From the NCBI GenBank assembly GCA_018970395.1, contig JAGWWM010000010.1, positions 1-64,000 on the forward strand: 64,000 nucleotides of DNA. The letters run 5' to 3'. Made by a program: the position numbers and the translations under genes. The DNA is from Bacteroidota bacterium. GTDB lineage: Bacteria; Bacteroidota; Bacteroidia; Chitinophagales; Chitinophagaceae. The notes under the pieces were generated by a model. The model did not search any database, was not told where the DNA came from, and saw only the letters and a program-made list of their open reading frames with translations. Shown here one piece after another: positions 1-8,670 of this stretch (its first letter is position 1; every line of letters begins with the position of its first letter).

Positions 1-1572
1 AATGTACAGGTTTGTCCGCCTATGCTCAATGCAAAACTTGCTGTGCCATTTGTTGCAGGTGTACCTGTAATCGTGTAGGTCAGCGTACCTGCACCACTCT
101 GGACCGTACCGGCTGCAAGGGTAGCTATTAAACCAGTAACTCCTGTAGATGCAATCGTTTGTGCAGCATAAGTACCGCCGTTGCCACCTGTGTAGGGAAT
201 ACTGATACTCACGCCACTGGCAACGTTACCCACCGTTAACGTACCTGTATTGGTTGCCCCTGTACAATTCAGCGTAGTAATTGAAGCAGCAGGAAGCGAT
301 ACCGTTCGAGTAAATGTACAGGTTTGACCCCCAAAATTCAGCGTGAACGTCGCATTACCACTCATGCCGGGGGTTGGAGTACCGCTGATGTTTAAATTTA
401 GTGTACCCGCACCTCTTGCCAGCAAGCCTCCTGTGAGGGTAGCGGTTAAGCCGGTCACCCCGGTTGAATTAATAGTTTGAGCAGCGTAAGTGCCGCCATT
501 GCCGCCTGTATAAGCAATAATACTACTTGCCCCTGTCGCAGGAGTTCCTGCCGTAAGCGTTCCGCTATGGGTAGCTGCTCCGCAATTCAACGAAGTAACT
601 GCCGCAGGAGGAAGATGTACGGTTAGAGATACCGTACAGGATTGCCCTCCAAGACTTAGCAAAAAGTTGGCTATACCGTCAATGCTTGGAGTGCCGGAAA
701 TTGTATAAAAAATGTCTGCCACTCTAGCTCCCGTAACTACTTCCAGTGTTCCCGCAGTACGAGTGGCGGTTAACCCTGTTACTCCGGTAGAAGAAATGGA
801 CTGAGTGCCGTAGGTGCCGCCATTGCCGCCAGAATAGGGAATGCCGATGGAGATTCCGCTGGTAGGAACACCCGATACAAGGAAACCAGATCCTTGGTAA
901 AAAGAATTCGAACATTGGAGTGCAGTAATGGAAGCAGCTGGTAATGTCACCGTTCTGATCAAGGTGCAACTTTGACCCCCTATATTCAATGCAAAACTGG
1001 CATTGCCGCTCATACCCATGGGTGGGGTGCCGGTAATCGTTACAGTAAGGTTACCCGAACCATTTGCCAATCTACCCGCTGCAAGGTTTGCAGTTAGACC
1101 TGTTATGCCGGTAGAAGGAATCGTTTGGGCGGCATATTGTACGCCATTTCCTCCGGTGTAAGGTATAATACTAGTTACGGTTGGGGAGGCGGCTCTCCCG
1201 GCCGTTAGGGTGCCATTATTCGTAGCTTGGGCGCAATTGAGGGAAGCTACTACAGCTGAGGAAGCGCTTACCGTCCGAGTTAACACACAGCTTTGTCCTC
1301 CGATATTGACCACAAAACTCGCTGTTCCGGTCGTTGCGGGCGTTCCAGTAATATTAAAGCTTAAACTTCCTGAGCCATTTGCCAGTATGCCGGCTGCAAG
1401 CGTAGCAGTTAAACCGGTTACTCCGGTAGAGGAAATGGTTTGAGCAGCGTAGATTCCGCCATTGCCGCCGGTGTAAGAAAACGTGCTTTTAACTCCACTG
1501 GCTGCTGTACCGGAAATTAGAAGGCCAGACTCAGAATGAATACAACTGAGCGAAGCGATTGCCGCAGGCGGA
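1..1572 (-). repeat. In-gene tandem repeats of about 300-330 bp
   Basis: Five consecutive repeats (the last partial) encode the C-terminal part of the FISUMP protein; a sixth sits apart at about 2240-2560, before the FISUMP domain. Boundaries by the LNC/LSC motif lie near 1545, 1245, 920, 585 and 275. The copies differ at many third positions while keeping YTGGNGG, TGVTGL and GGQ-C, so the repeat is old and under protein-level selection rather than a recent DNA duplication. Confidence 0.8.
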
Positions 1573-3338
1573 TAATCAATATCTTTCATACAACGAACGG
1601 AATATCCGGATGATTTGAAAGCAGAGAGCGCTGATGCAGACAGTTCATTTGCACTTAAAAAACGTACCAATGCAGTTGTGCTTCCATTTTGGGTTGAAGT
1701 CCACCAAATCCCCCATAATCCAATACCGGCAAAAGATTGTTCTGCATCACGGTTGCCACCCGGAAGCCCGGAGAAGCCGGAATTGTTAGTAGCTCCTATA
1801 TTGCCATTTAACCAATATTGTGTGCCGGCACTTTTCATCCGTGACCCTGCACCCAGTTCTGCTGTTGGAAAAAAGTTTGTCAACGCCGTCCACTCTATGT
1901 CAGTAGGCACATGCCATCCGGTAGGACAAAGCTGATTCGTACTATTAACCGCATGCCAATTATACAATTTGCCGTAAGGACAATCGTTCAGGACGTTATT
2001 ATTGTAGCTGCAATAAGCTCCGGTGGTATTGTTGTGCCATTGGGCGCTATCTGTAATATTTGAAATAGCAGCACCATTTCGGAATTTCGTAGTTTTTAAA
2101 TTTTCCGCCATCCAGGTCTGATTGCCTATCTGTACCGTTTTGTATACATTTCCATCCTGATCGGTCATACTGCCATATGCTATCGTTGGATTGTGGACAT
2201 TTGCTGCGCCACAATTATGCGAGGTATTGCCACTCAATCCAAAATTGACTGCTCTGGTTAACACACAGCTTTGTCCACCAATAGACAGCGCAAAGCTTGC
2301 TGTTCCGCTGGCAGAAGGAGTGCCGGAAATGTTAAGCGTCAAAGTGCCGGCTCCACTGGCAAGCGTGCCGGCTGCAAGATTCGCAGTCAAGCCAGTTACT
2401 CCAGAAGAGGGAAACGATTGAGCAATATAGGTTCCTCCATTTCCGCCCGTATATGGAATAATACTGGTCACTCCGCTGGCAGTAATTTCTGCCGCTAGGG
2501 AGCCGGAATTGGTGGCTCCGGCGCAATTCAATCCAGCAAGCGAAGCAAGTGGCGGAAGGGTAGTAAAGCTGATCTGGTTCCCATAAGCCGTTCCGGCACT
2601 ATTGGTGGCATAAGCGCGTACTAAATAGGATGTGTTTTCTGCAAGTCCGCTGAGGTTGCTCTTAAATGCTCCACTGCCTGTGCCATTACTCGTTTTAAAT
2701 GCAACTGTTGGATTCTGTGCCGTAGTCCATACCACCCCTCTGGCTGTTACCGGTGCTCCTCCATCCTCAGAAATGTTTCCACCACTAACAGCAGTATTCA
2801 TACCGATTGAATCTATAGTGGCAGTTGTAATTCGGGGTAAACACGGTGTATATTGCACCACCCCATTACAATTGAATAATTGCAAGGCTCCATAAGAGCT
2901 CGTGGGCGGCAAGCCATTGCCCGCACGGGCTGCACTGTCCGATCTGTTGGATTGTAAAGCATACGGCACGCTTAGTAATTGCGTTGTACCCACGATGGTA
3001 TAATTCGTTCCATTATTTGGATCGGTTTCTGAACGAAGAAAATAAGGCCCTTGTCCCCAATTAATGGCAGCAAAGCTACCGACAGGTGAAGTACCTCCGC
3101 CCACTTCTATAAATGCCACGCCACTCGCATTGGTGGTAGTGCTGTGGAGTTCCGTGTAAACTGCCGTTCCGGTGATGCTTCCCTGTAAAATGCTGATGCG
3201 CATCCGGATGGGAGCATTCGTTACCAATACATTATTGGCATTTCTTACAATGGCCTGATAGCTGAGGCGCTGCGGCGCTTGTGCAAATAACTGAAGGGTA
3301 AGCAAGCAGGAAGCAAGCACAAAAAGGATCTTTTTCAT
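1..3338 (-). CDS. Secreted FISUMP-domain surface protein with tandem repeats (C-terminus beyond window)
   Basis: The frame is open from ATG at 3338 to the window edge (1112 codons, no stop), so the 3' end is missing. Order seen: signal peptide (MKKILFVLASCLLTLQLFAQ); an N-terminal beta domain typical of Bacteroidota surface proteins (QRLSYQAIVRN.., SVPYAL) to about residue 145; a fibronectin-like unit ending YATNSAGTAYGNQ near 250; one ~100-residue repeat; a FISUMP domain at about 391-587 (QIGNQTWMAENL, LYNWHAV, CPTGWHVPT, YSVRCMKD); then five more copies of the repeat, the last cut. Each repeat carries YTGGNGGTY, STGVTGL and GGQSC. FISUMP (Fibrobacter succinogenes major paralogous) domains occur on secreted proteins of unknown role. 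An adhesin or cell-surface role is inference. A C-terminal sorting domain would be expected off-window. Confidence 0.85.
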   Translation of the reverse strand, partial: MKKILFVLASCLLTLQLFAQAPQRLSYQAIVRNANNVLVTNAPIRMRISILQGSITGTAVYTELHSTTTNASGVAFIEVGGGTSPVGSFAAINWGQGPYFLRSETDPNNGTNYTIVGTTQLLSVPYALQSNRSDSAARAGNGLPPTSSYGALQLFNCNGVVQYTPCLPRITTATIDSIGMNTAVSGGNISEDGGAPVTARGVVWTTAQNPTVAFKTSNGTGSGAFKSNLSGLAENTSYLVRAYATNSAGTAYGNQISFTTLPPLASLAGLNCAGATNSGSLAAEITASGVTSIIPYTGGNGGTYIAQSFPSSGVTGLTANLAAGTLASGAGTLTLNISGTPSASGTASFALSIGGQSCVLTRAVNFGLSGNTSHNCGAANVHNPTIAYGSMTDQDGNVYKTVQIGNQTWMAENLKTTKFRNGAAISNITDSAQWHNNTTGAYCSYNNNVLNDCPYGKLYNWHAVNSTNQLCPTGWHVPTDIEWTALTNFFPTAELGAGSRMKSAGTQYWLNGNIGATNNSGFSGLPGGNRDAEQSFAGIGLWGIWWTSTQNGSTTALVRFLSANELSASALSAFKSSGYSVRCMKDIDYPPAAIASLSCIHSESGLLISGTAASGVKSTFSYTGGNGGIYAAQTISSTGVTGLTATLAAGILANGSGSLSFNITGTPATTGTASFVVNIGGQSCVLTRTVSASSAVVASLNCAQATNNGTLTAGRAASPTVTSIIPYTGGNGVQYAAQTIPSTGITGLTANLAAGRLANGSGNLTVTITGTPPMGMSGNASFALNIGGQSCTLIRTVTLPAASITALQCSNSFYQGSGFLVSGVPTSGISIGIPYSGGNGGTYGTQSISSTGVTGLTATRTAGTLEVVTGARVADIFYTISGTPSIDGIANFLLSLGGQSCTVSLTVHLPPAAVTSLNCGAATHSGTLTAGTPATGASSIIAYTGGNGGTYAAQTINSTGVTGLTATLTGGLLARGAGTLNLNISGTPTPGMSGNATFTLNFGGQTCTFTRTVSLPAASITTLNCTGATNTGTLTVGNVASGVSISIPYTGGNGGTYAAQTIASTGVTGLIATLAAGTVQSGAGTLTYTITGTPATNGTASFALSIGGQTCT

Positions 3339-3496
3339 CGAAGTGAGTATTTATATTGAATGAAAGAAAAATAAAGATAGCTTTTTTTATTCGTTGACAA
3401 CCCTCAAGGGGGCGATAAATGTGCTGCCGCCATTGCGGCACCGACAACCCAAATTCTTATTATTAATTGCTAATTCTTAACTACTAATTATCCTCA

Positions 3497-6232
3497 TCAT
3501 TCCGGCTCAAACCCAAGCATAAACGTAAATCGGGTAATGTCGCGCAGCTGCGCTCCGGGGAAATTTCTGTCCAGCCCGATACCATAATCAAATCCTAACA
3601 AGCCAAACATCGGCAGGAAAAAACGCATCCCCACCCCAAAACTTCTTCTGAGACGGAAAGGATTGTAATCCTTAAACTCATACCAGCCGTTCGCTGCTTC
3701 AAAAAAAGCAAGTCCGAAGATGGTACTGCTCGGATTTGTACTCAGCGGATAGCGCATTTCGAGGGTGTATTTGTTGAAGATGGTAAAGAACTGATTGGCG
3801 GTGGTTTGATTGGGATTGTTGATTTTCGGATTGCTGTTATCATACACCGGGAAACCGCGATGCGCGATGATATCAAATCCGATGATCCCGAAGTTGTTTT
3901 GCAAACCGGCATCTCCCACCTGGAATCTTTCAAAAGGAGAAATATTCAGGAAGTTGCTGTACCTGCCTAAAAATCCGAATTTGGCTGCAGCGCGCAATAC
4001 AAATTGTCGATTTTTATCCGCACCCATGGGCTTGCCGATTGGCACAAACCACTCATAATTGAAACGCCATTTGTGGTATTCCACCAGCCGGTATCTTTCC
4101 GCCGCCGTTGTATATGCACCCGCTCCGCGAAATACCGACCACGGCGGCGTAAAAGTAGCACTCAAAGAAAAGTTAGTTCCTGTTCTCGGAAACATGGGCT
4201 GATCCACGCTCGAACGAATCAGTTGAAAACGAATGTTTAAGTTATTAGAGATGCCACTGTCCAATTCAGGGAAAATGGGATAGTCTTTGAGTTTATATTG
4301 GGTAAAGTTGACCGTAGTAACCAGATTGAAATAATCATCCGGCCATTTCAGTTGTTTGCCCAATGAAACCGAAGTGCCAAAAGTGCGGAGAAAACGATTA
4401 TCGGCAGCGGCACGGTTCGGCAAACCGGTGCGTGGATCAAAAGCATTGGCCAGTTTGGTTCGGAAAACGCTGACAGTAAACGCATTTCTTTTTTTACCGC
4501 CCAACCAGGGTTCCGTGAAGGAAAAGTTTTGGGAAGAAAAAGAAGGCCCGTTGGATTGCACCCGCAAAGAAAGTCGCTGCCCATCGCCGGAAGGAAGGGG
4601 TTGCCAGGCTGATTTTTTAAATATGTTTTTAGTGGAGAAATTATTAAACGTAATCCCCAGCGTTCCGGTAAGACCAATAAATCCACCCCAGCCCGCGCTC
4701 AGCTCCAGCTGATCGCTTGATTTTTCTTCAAGATTATAATTGATGTCCACTGTTCCGTCATCCGGATTTGGAATAGGAACGGGATTGATTTTTTCGGGAT
4801 TGAAATAGTTGAGCGCCGACAATTCACGAATGGAGCGAATGAGATCGCTGCGTCTGAATTTTTCTCCCGGCACGGTGCGCAACTCTCTCCGAATCACATG
4901 CTCTTTGGTTTTGTCGTTACCCGCAATATTCACCGAGCGAATGGTTGCCTGCGGTCCTTCGGCAATACGAATTTCATGATCAATGGTATCGTTATACACT
5001 CTGGTTTCAACGGGCTCTATGCGAAAAAACAAATAGCCGTCATCCATATAAAGACCGCTGATATCTCCGCCTTCCTGCGACATTTCTTTTCCAAGTCTCT
5101 TGTTGAGCACCGAAATGTCATACACATCGCCCTTTTTAATATTGAGCATCGCGTTGAGAGAGGAGTCGGCATATTTGGTATTGCCTCTCCAGGTAATATC
5201 GCCGAAATAATATTTCCTTCCTTCGTTGACTTTTAATTCTACCACCAGGTTGCCGGAGGCAGGCGTGTAAAAAGTGTCTTTTTCAATCACCGCATCACGG
5301 TAGCCTTGCGCATTATAGAGCTGAATGATTTTTTCTTTGTCTTCCTCGTATTTGGATTGATTGAATTTGGCAGATGAAAAAAATTTGAAACGAAACCAAG
5401 GATCAAGATAATCTATCCAGCGGCTCGGATAAAAATAATTTTTTTCATTGATAAACTGGCGAAATGAACTTCGATCTTGTGCCCCGAAATATGGTTGAGC
5501 CTGCTCTGCAAACAACCGGATGCGCCCCATTTCCTTGGTGCCCTTCATTTTGCTTTTGAGTTTCAGATCGGAGAGGGAAGAATTGCCTGCAATAAAGATG
5601 TCCTGCACTTTTACCTTATTCCCTTTTTTAATTACAAAACTGATATCGGTAAAACCCTGCAGGGTTTTGCTTTTCGTTTCCTCAATTTTAATGTCTATGT
5701 TTCTGTATCCCTTTTCCGTAAAAAATTTCCTGATTTTTTCAACTGCGTTTTTACGAAGATTATCGGTTATGACTTTATTAGGAGTCAGTCCGATTTTTTC
5801 TTTCAATTCATCTTCTTCCCCTTTGCGAATGCCTTTGAATTGAAAGCTGCCAAGGCGGGTTCTTTCCTTCACATACAAATCGAGGTATATTTTTTTGCCG
5901 TCAATTTTGGTGATATAGATGGCGACGTCATCAAAATACTGTTGTTTCCAGAGAGCGGTGATGGCTTTGCTGAAAATATCGCTGCCGGGGAGATAAGCCT
6001 TGTCGCCTACGGACAAACCTGAGATCGAAACGAGAAGATCGGTGTCGAAGGATAAAGCACCCGAGGTGGTGATGCCTGCAATGGTATATTCTTTGGGTAC
6101 TTTAGAAGTAAAGATGGCTTCCAGTTCAGGATCAACCGATACAGGCGGAAGGGTATCGGAAGACTGTGCATTTGCTACGAAGCGGAGAGACAGCAACAGA
6201 CTAATGAGATATATTTTGGGAGAAAGAGACAT
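3497..6232 (-). CDS. bamA: Outer-membrane protein assembly factor BamA (Omp85)
   Basis: BamA inserts beta-barrel proteins into the outer membrane. ATG at 6232 gives 911 residues beginning MSLSPKIYLIS with a signal peptide ending VANAQ; a TTG seven codons upstream is less likely. The N-terminal half reads as POTRA domains (GITTSGALSFDTDLLVSISGL, DIFIAGNSSL, GDITWRGNTKY, SVNIAGNDKT), the C-terminal half as the Omp85 barrel (SAGWGGFIGLTGTLGITFNN, RTGTNFSLSATFTPP) ending in MLGFEPE. Length fits Bacteroidota BamA. It lies directly downstream of uppS, a common pairing, and is probably co-transcribed with it. Confidence 0.93.
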   Translation of the reverse strand: MSLSPKIYLISLLLSLRFVANAQSSDTLPPVSVDPELEAIFTSKVPKEYTIAGITTSGALSFDTDLLVSISGLSVGDKAYLPGSDIFSKAITALWKQQYFDDVAIYITKIDGKKIYLDLYVKERTRLGSFQFKGIRKGEEDELKEKIGLTPNKVITDNLRKNAVEKIRKFFTEKGYRNIDIKIEETKSKTLQGFTDISFVIKKGNKVKVQDIFIAGNSSLSDLKLKSKMKGTKEMGRIRLFAEQAQPYFGAQDRSSFRQFINEKNYFYPSRWIDYLDPWFRFKFFSSAKFNQSKYEEDKEKIIQLYNAQGYRDAVIEKDTFYTPASGNLVVELKVNEGRKYYFGDITWRGNTKYADSSLNAMLNIKKGDVYDISVLNKRLGKEMSQEGGDISGLYMDDGYLFFRIEPVETRVYNDTIDHEIRIAEGPQATIRSVNIAGNDKTKEHVIRRELRTVPGEKFRRSDLIRSIRELSALNYFNPEKINPVPIPNPDDGTVDINYNLEEKSSDQLELSAGWGGFIGLTGTLGITFNNFSTKNIFKKSAWQPLPSGDGQRLSLRVQSNGPSFSSQNFSFTEPWLGGKKRNAFTVSVFRTKLANAFDPRTGLPNRAAADNRFLRTFGTSVSLGKQLKWPDDYFNLVTTVNFTQYKLKDYPIFPELDSGISNNLNIRFQLIRSSVDQPMFPRTGTNFSLSATFTPPWSVFRGAGAYTTAAERYRLVEYHKWRFNYEWFVPIGKPMGADKNRQFVLRAAAKFGFLGRYSNFLNISPFERFQVGDAGLQNNFGIIGFDIIAHRGFPVYDNSNPKINNPNQTTANQFFTIFNKYTLEMRYPLSTNPSSTIFGLAFFEAANGWYEFKDYNPFRLRRSFGVGMRFFLPMFGLLGFDYGIGLDRNFPGAQLRDITRFTFMLGFEPE

Positions 6233-6304
6233 TCGTAGATAAAAATGGAGCAAAATAACGGCTTTTAAAGTAATGCCTTGTTAAAAATGAGATTATATTT
6301 TGTT

Positions 6305-7069
6305 TTAAGACGTGGTTTCGTTTTGTTTATGCAACTGTTCCCCTGTTTTGCCGAAGCGCCTTTCTCTTTTCTGATAATCGAGAATGGCTTCATACAGATT
6401 ATCTTTTCTGAAATCGGGCCAGCGAACGGAGGTAAAATAGAGTTCTGCGTAGGCGAGTTGATATAATAGAAAATTACTGATGCGATATTCACCGCTGGTA
6501 CGAATCATTAATTCGGGGTCGGGAAATTCGCGTGTGGTGAGATAATCCTTAATCGTATCCTGATCAATTTCGTAAGGTTCGAGATGACCGGCTTTCACAT
6601 CGGCGGCGATGTTCTTGATGGCGTTCACAATTTCCCATCTGCTGCTGTAGCTAAGCGCCATGATCACATTGAGACCGGTATTTTTTCCCAGCACCCGCAG
6701 ACATTCATCCAGTTCTGCTTTGGCATAATCGGGGAGCATGTTGATGTCGCCGATTACATGCAGACGGATATTATTTTTATTGAGGGTTTCTGTTTCTTTT
6801 TTAATAGAGTCCACGAGCAGCTCCATCAATCCTGTTACTTCTTCCACCGGCCGATCCCAGTTTTCAGTACTGAAAGCATAAAGCGTAAGGTATTGAATGC
6901 CCAATTCAGCAGCGCCTTCCACAATATTCCGTACGCTTTCCACTCCGTGAAAATGACCAAAGAGCCGATCTTGTCCCTGCTCCTTAGCCCAACGACCATT
7001 GCCATCCATAATGATGGCGATATGGCTGGGTAAGCGACTCATATCCAATTGTTCACGAAGGGACATCAC
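6305..7069 (-). CDS. uppS: Isoprenyl transferase (undecaprenyl diphosphate synthase)
   Basis: Cis-prenyltransferase that condenses isopentenyl diphosphate into C55 undecaprenyl diphosphate, the lipid carrier for peptidoglycan and O-antigen. The signature IIMDGNGRWAKEQG near residue 17 holds the catalytic Asp22; the C-terminal RTSGEYRISNFLLYQ is the RTSGE-R-SNFLLWQ family motif. About 254 residues, normal length. Two Met codons start the frame (7069, 7066); the second may be the true start. bamA follows after about 70 bp. A terminator for the upstream sus genes lies just before it, so uppS-bamA forms its own unit. Confidence 0.95.
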   Translation of the reverse strand: MMSLREQLDMSRLPSHIAIIMDGNGRWAKEQGQDRLFGHFHGVESVRNIVEGAAELGIQYLTLYAFSTENWDRPVEEVTGLMELLVDSIKKETETLNKNNIRLHVIGDINMLPDYAKAELDECLRVLGKNTGLNVIMALSYSSRWEIVNAIKNIAADVKAGHLEPYEIDQDTIKDYLTTREFPDPELMIRTSGEYRISNFLLYQLAYAELYFTSVRWPDFRKDNLYEAILDYQKRERRFGKTGEQLHKQNETTS

Positions 7070-7116
7070 TTTTAATTTGGCTGCAAAATTACGAAATAAA
7101 GGGGGTTTTAGGGCAT

Positions 7117-7143
7117 AAAAAAACCGGCCTCAATTGAAGCCGG
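7117..7143 (-). terminator. Rho-independent terminator of the sus operon
   Basis: On the minus strand GCCGG (7143-7139) pairs with CCGGC (7128-7124) around a further pairing TCAATTGA core with one mismatch, followed at once by seven T residues (7123-7117). It lies 26 bp past the susE stop and before uppS, so it separates the starch locus from uppS-bamA. Confidence 0.8.
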
Positions 7144-7168
7144 CTTATATGCGTTTTTAAACTGAAGA

Positions 7169-8623
7169 TTATTGCTTCACGAGTTTATAGGTTCCTTTTG
7201 TAAAGTCAACCATAATCTTGTAGTTGCCGGATTGGTCAGGAGCTTTGAAGTTTTCGCCAAAATAAACCAGCTCTCCTTCTATCTTCTCTTTACCTCCCAC
7301 TTTCTCTTGCCACCAGCAGCATTCCACATTGTTTTGGAATAAGAGATACTCATTGGTAGCAGTTAAAGCAATTGTAATTTCAAACATGCCGTCTGATACT
7401 TTAGTGAATTTTTGGGTTGCTTCATCCACCGGTGCAGTCCAACCACCGGGTGTGGCATCCCCGATAATATAAAGAGAAGGAGGAGGTGTTACAACATCCT
7501 TATCGCCTTCAAAATATTCTACCGTAGCTTCAATCGGATTGGTTTTGCCATCCCATTTGATTAATTTTTCATATCCCCATTTATTCACACTTTTCTTATC
7601 ATTTTTTACGATCAAATATTCAGTAGCCTGAAGTTTGGGGACAACGGCAGCAACTTTAGTAGTGCCGGCAACACGAATCAATGGAATGGATCGATTGGTT
7701 AGCGGATCTCCTTTTTTAACTAAAAAATATTCAATGCTTTGATCATCATTTTTTACATCAATTAAGGCAGTTATTTTGCCGGAAGCAATCAACGAATCAG
7801 GAAGAGAGACGGGTGGAAGCTGAACCCTGTCTGCCCAATTTAGTACTCTGTAAAACTGTGACGTTTGTCCATTCCATTTCAAGTTATCTTTAATCTCAGA
7901 ACCATCAGCAGCTTTCATTACAGTATTCCAGGAACCGCGGGTAATTTTAAATTCAGCAGAATTAGTAAGATTGAGTGCTATGTAATAACAGGTGTTTGAC
8001 CCTTGAACCTTGGTAAGTTTTAAACACTGATTGCCACCGCCGGACCAATTACCTGTACCACACGCAAGTGATTCTTCAAAATTACCGCTCACGTACAAAT
8101 CTTCTCCTTCAGTGCTGGCAGGAGCAGTTACATATAGCCAAACGTTTTTTCCGGCAGGCAAAGGTGTGGAGGGAAAAGATCCCTCACAATTAGAATCCGG
8201 CGCCGTTTGCGTATTCAGGATATTAACTTTGTAGGACTTTGTATAAGTATTTCCTTTTTTATCTGTAATAGTATATTTAATTACATATAAACCGGAATTT
8301 CCGCCGTCTTTAGGCGCAGGGAAAGGGATGTTTACCGTCGCCCTCCCGGTGCTATTGTTGACAAAATTTCGGATGACAGTGCCGGCGATTCTTTTGGTAA
8401 GTTCTGTTTCTTTATAGGCGCCAATCGCAATACTATCGATAGCATTGTTATCGCCGTAAGACAAAACTACCGGCAGATAAGGTTTTGAATTGGTAACCTG
8501 AACAATATCAAATTCTTCAACACCATAGGTTTGAAGTTCAGGCAAGGTGGTATCTTTCTTACAACTCCACAGAATCACTGAGAAAATCAGCGCAGTGAGG
8601 GGGATGAATAGTTTGTTGTTCAT
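7169..8623 (-). CDS. susE: SusE-like outer-membrane starch-binding lipoprotein
   Basis: Start chosen at ATG 8623 (MNNKLFIPL), giving a lipoprotein signal with lipobox VILWSC and lipidated Cys about residue 21; an ATG seven codons upstream is an alternative. The N-terminal part is an Ig-like SusE domain (LPVVLSYGDNNAIDSIAIG, YVIKYTITDKKGN), then beta-rich carbohydrate-binding modules with LYVSGNF, YIALNLTNSAEFKITRGSWN and, at the end, YIIGDATPGGW...TNEYLLFQNN...GNYKIMVDFTKGTYKL. This matches SusE/SusF proteins, which sit on the cell surface and hold starch near SusCD. It is the last gene of the locus, 27-48 bp after susD. Family assignment is firm; the glycan is inferred from the GH13 neighbour. 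Confidence 0.88.
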   Translation of the reverse strand: MNNKLFIPLTALIFSVILWSCKKDTTLPELQTYGVEEFDIVQVTNSKPYLPVVLSYGDNNAIDSIAIGAYKETELTKRIAGTVIRNFVNNSTGRATVNIPFPAPKDGGNSGLYVIKYTITDKKGNTYTKSYKVNILNTQTAPDSNCEGSFPSTPLPAGKNVWLYVTAPASTEGEDLYVSGNFEESLACGTGNWSGGGNQCLKLTKVQGSNTCYYIALNLTNSAEFKITRGSWNTVMKAADGSEIKDNLKWNGQTSQFYRVLNWADRVQLPPVSLPDSLIASGKITALIDVKNDDQSIEYFLVKKGDPLTNRSIPLIRVAGTTKVAAVVPKLQATEYLIVKNDKKSVNKWGYEKLIKWDGKTNPIEATVEYFEGDKDVVTPPPSLYIIGDATPGGWTAPVDEATQKFTKVSDGMFEITIALTATNEYLLFQNNVECCWWQEKVGGKEKIEGELVYFGENFKAPDQSGNYKIMVDFTKGTYKLVKQ

Positions 8624-8670
8624 GTTACTATTATTTTTTATCATGTTGAATTAAAATTCCTCCGAAGTGA

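Noticed and set aside
1-1572. Long direct repeats considered as non-coding satellite or CRISPR
   Set aside because: They stay in one open minus-strand frame with conserved protein motifs and many silent differences.
3425-3460. Hairpin TGCCGC-CATT-GCGGCA considered as bamA terminator
   Set aside because: No T-run follows on the minus strand; flanking gacaaccc fragments look like intergenic repeat.
5477-6022. 181-codon plus-strand frame opposite bamA
   Set aside because: Antisense to the conserved POTRA region of bamA, Phe-rich composition typical of a shadow frame.
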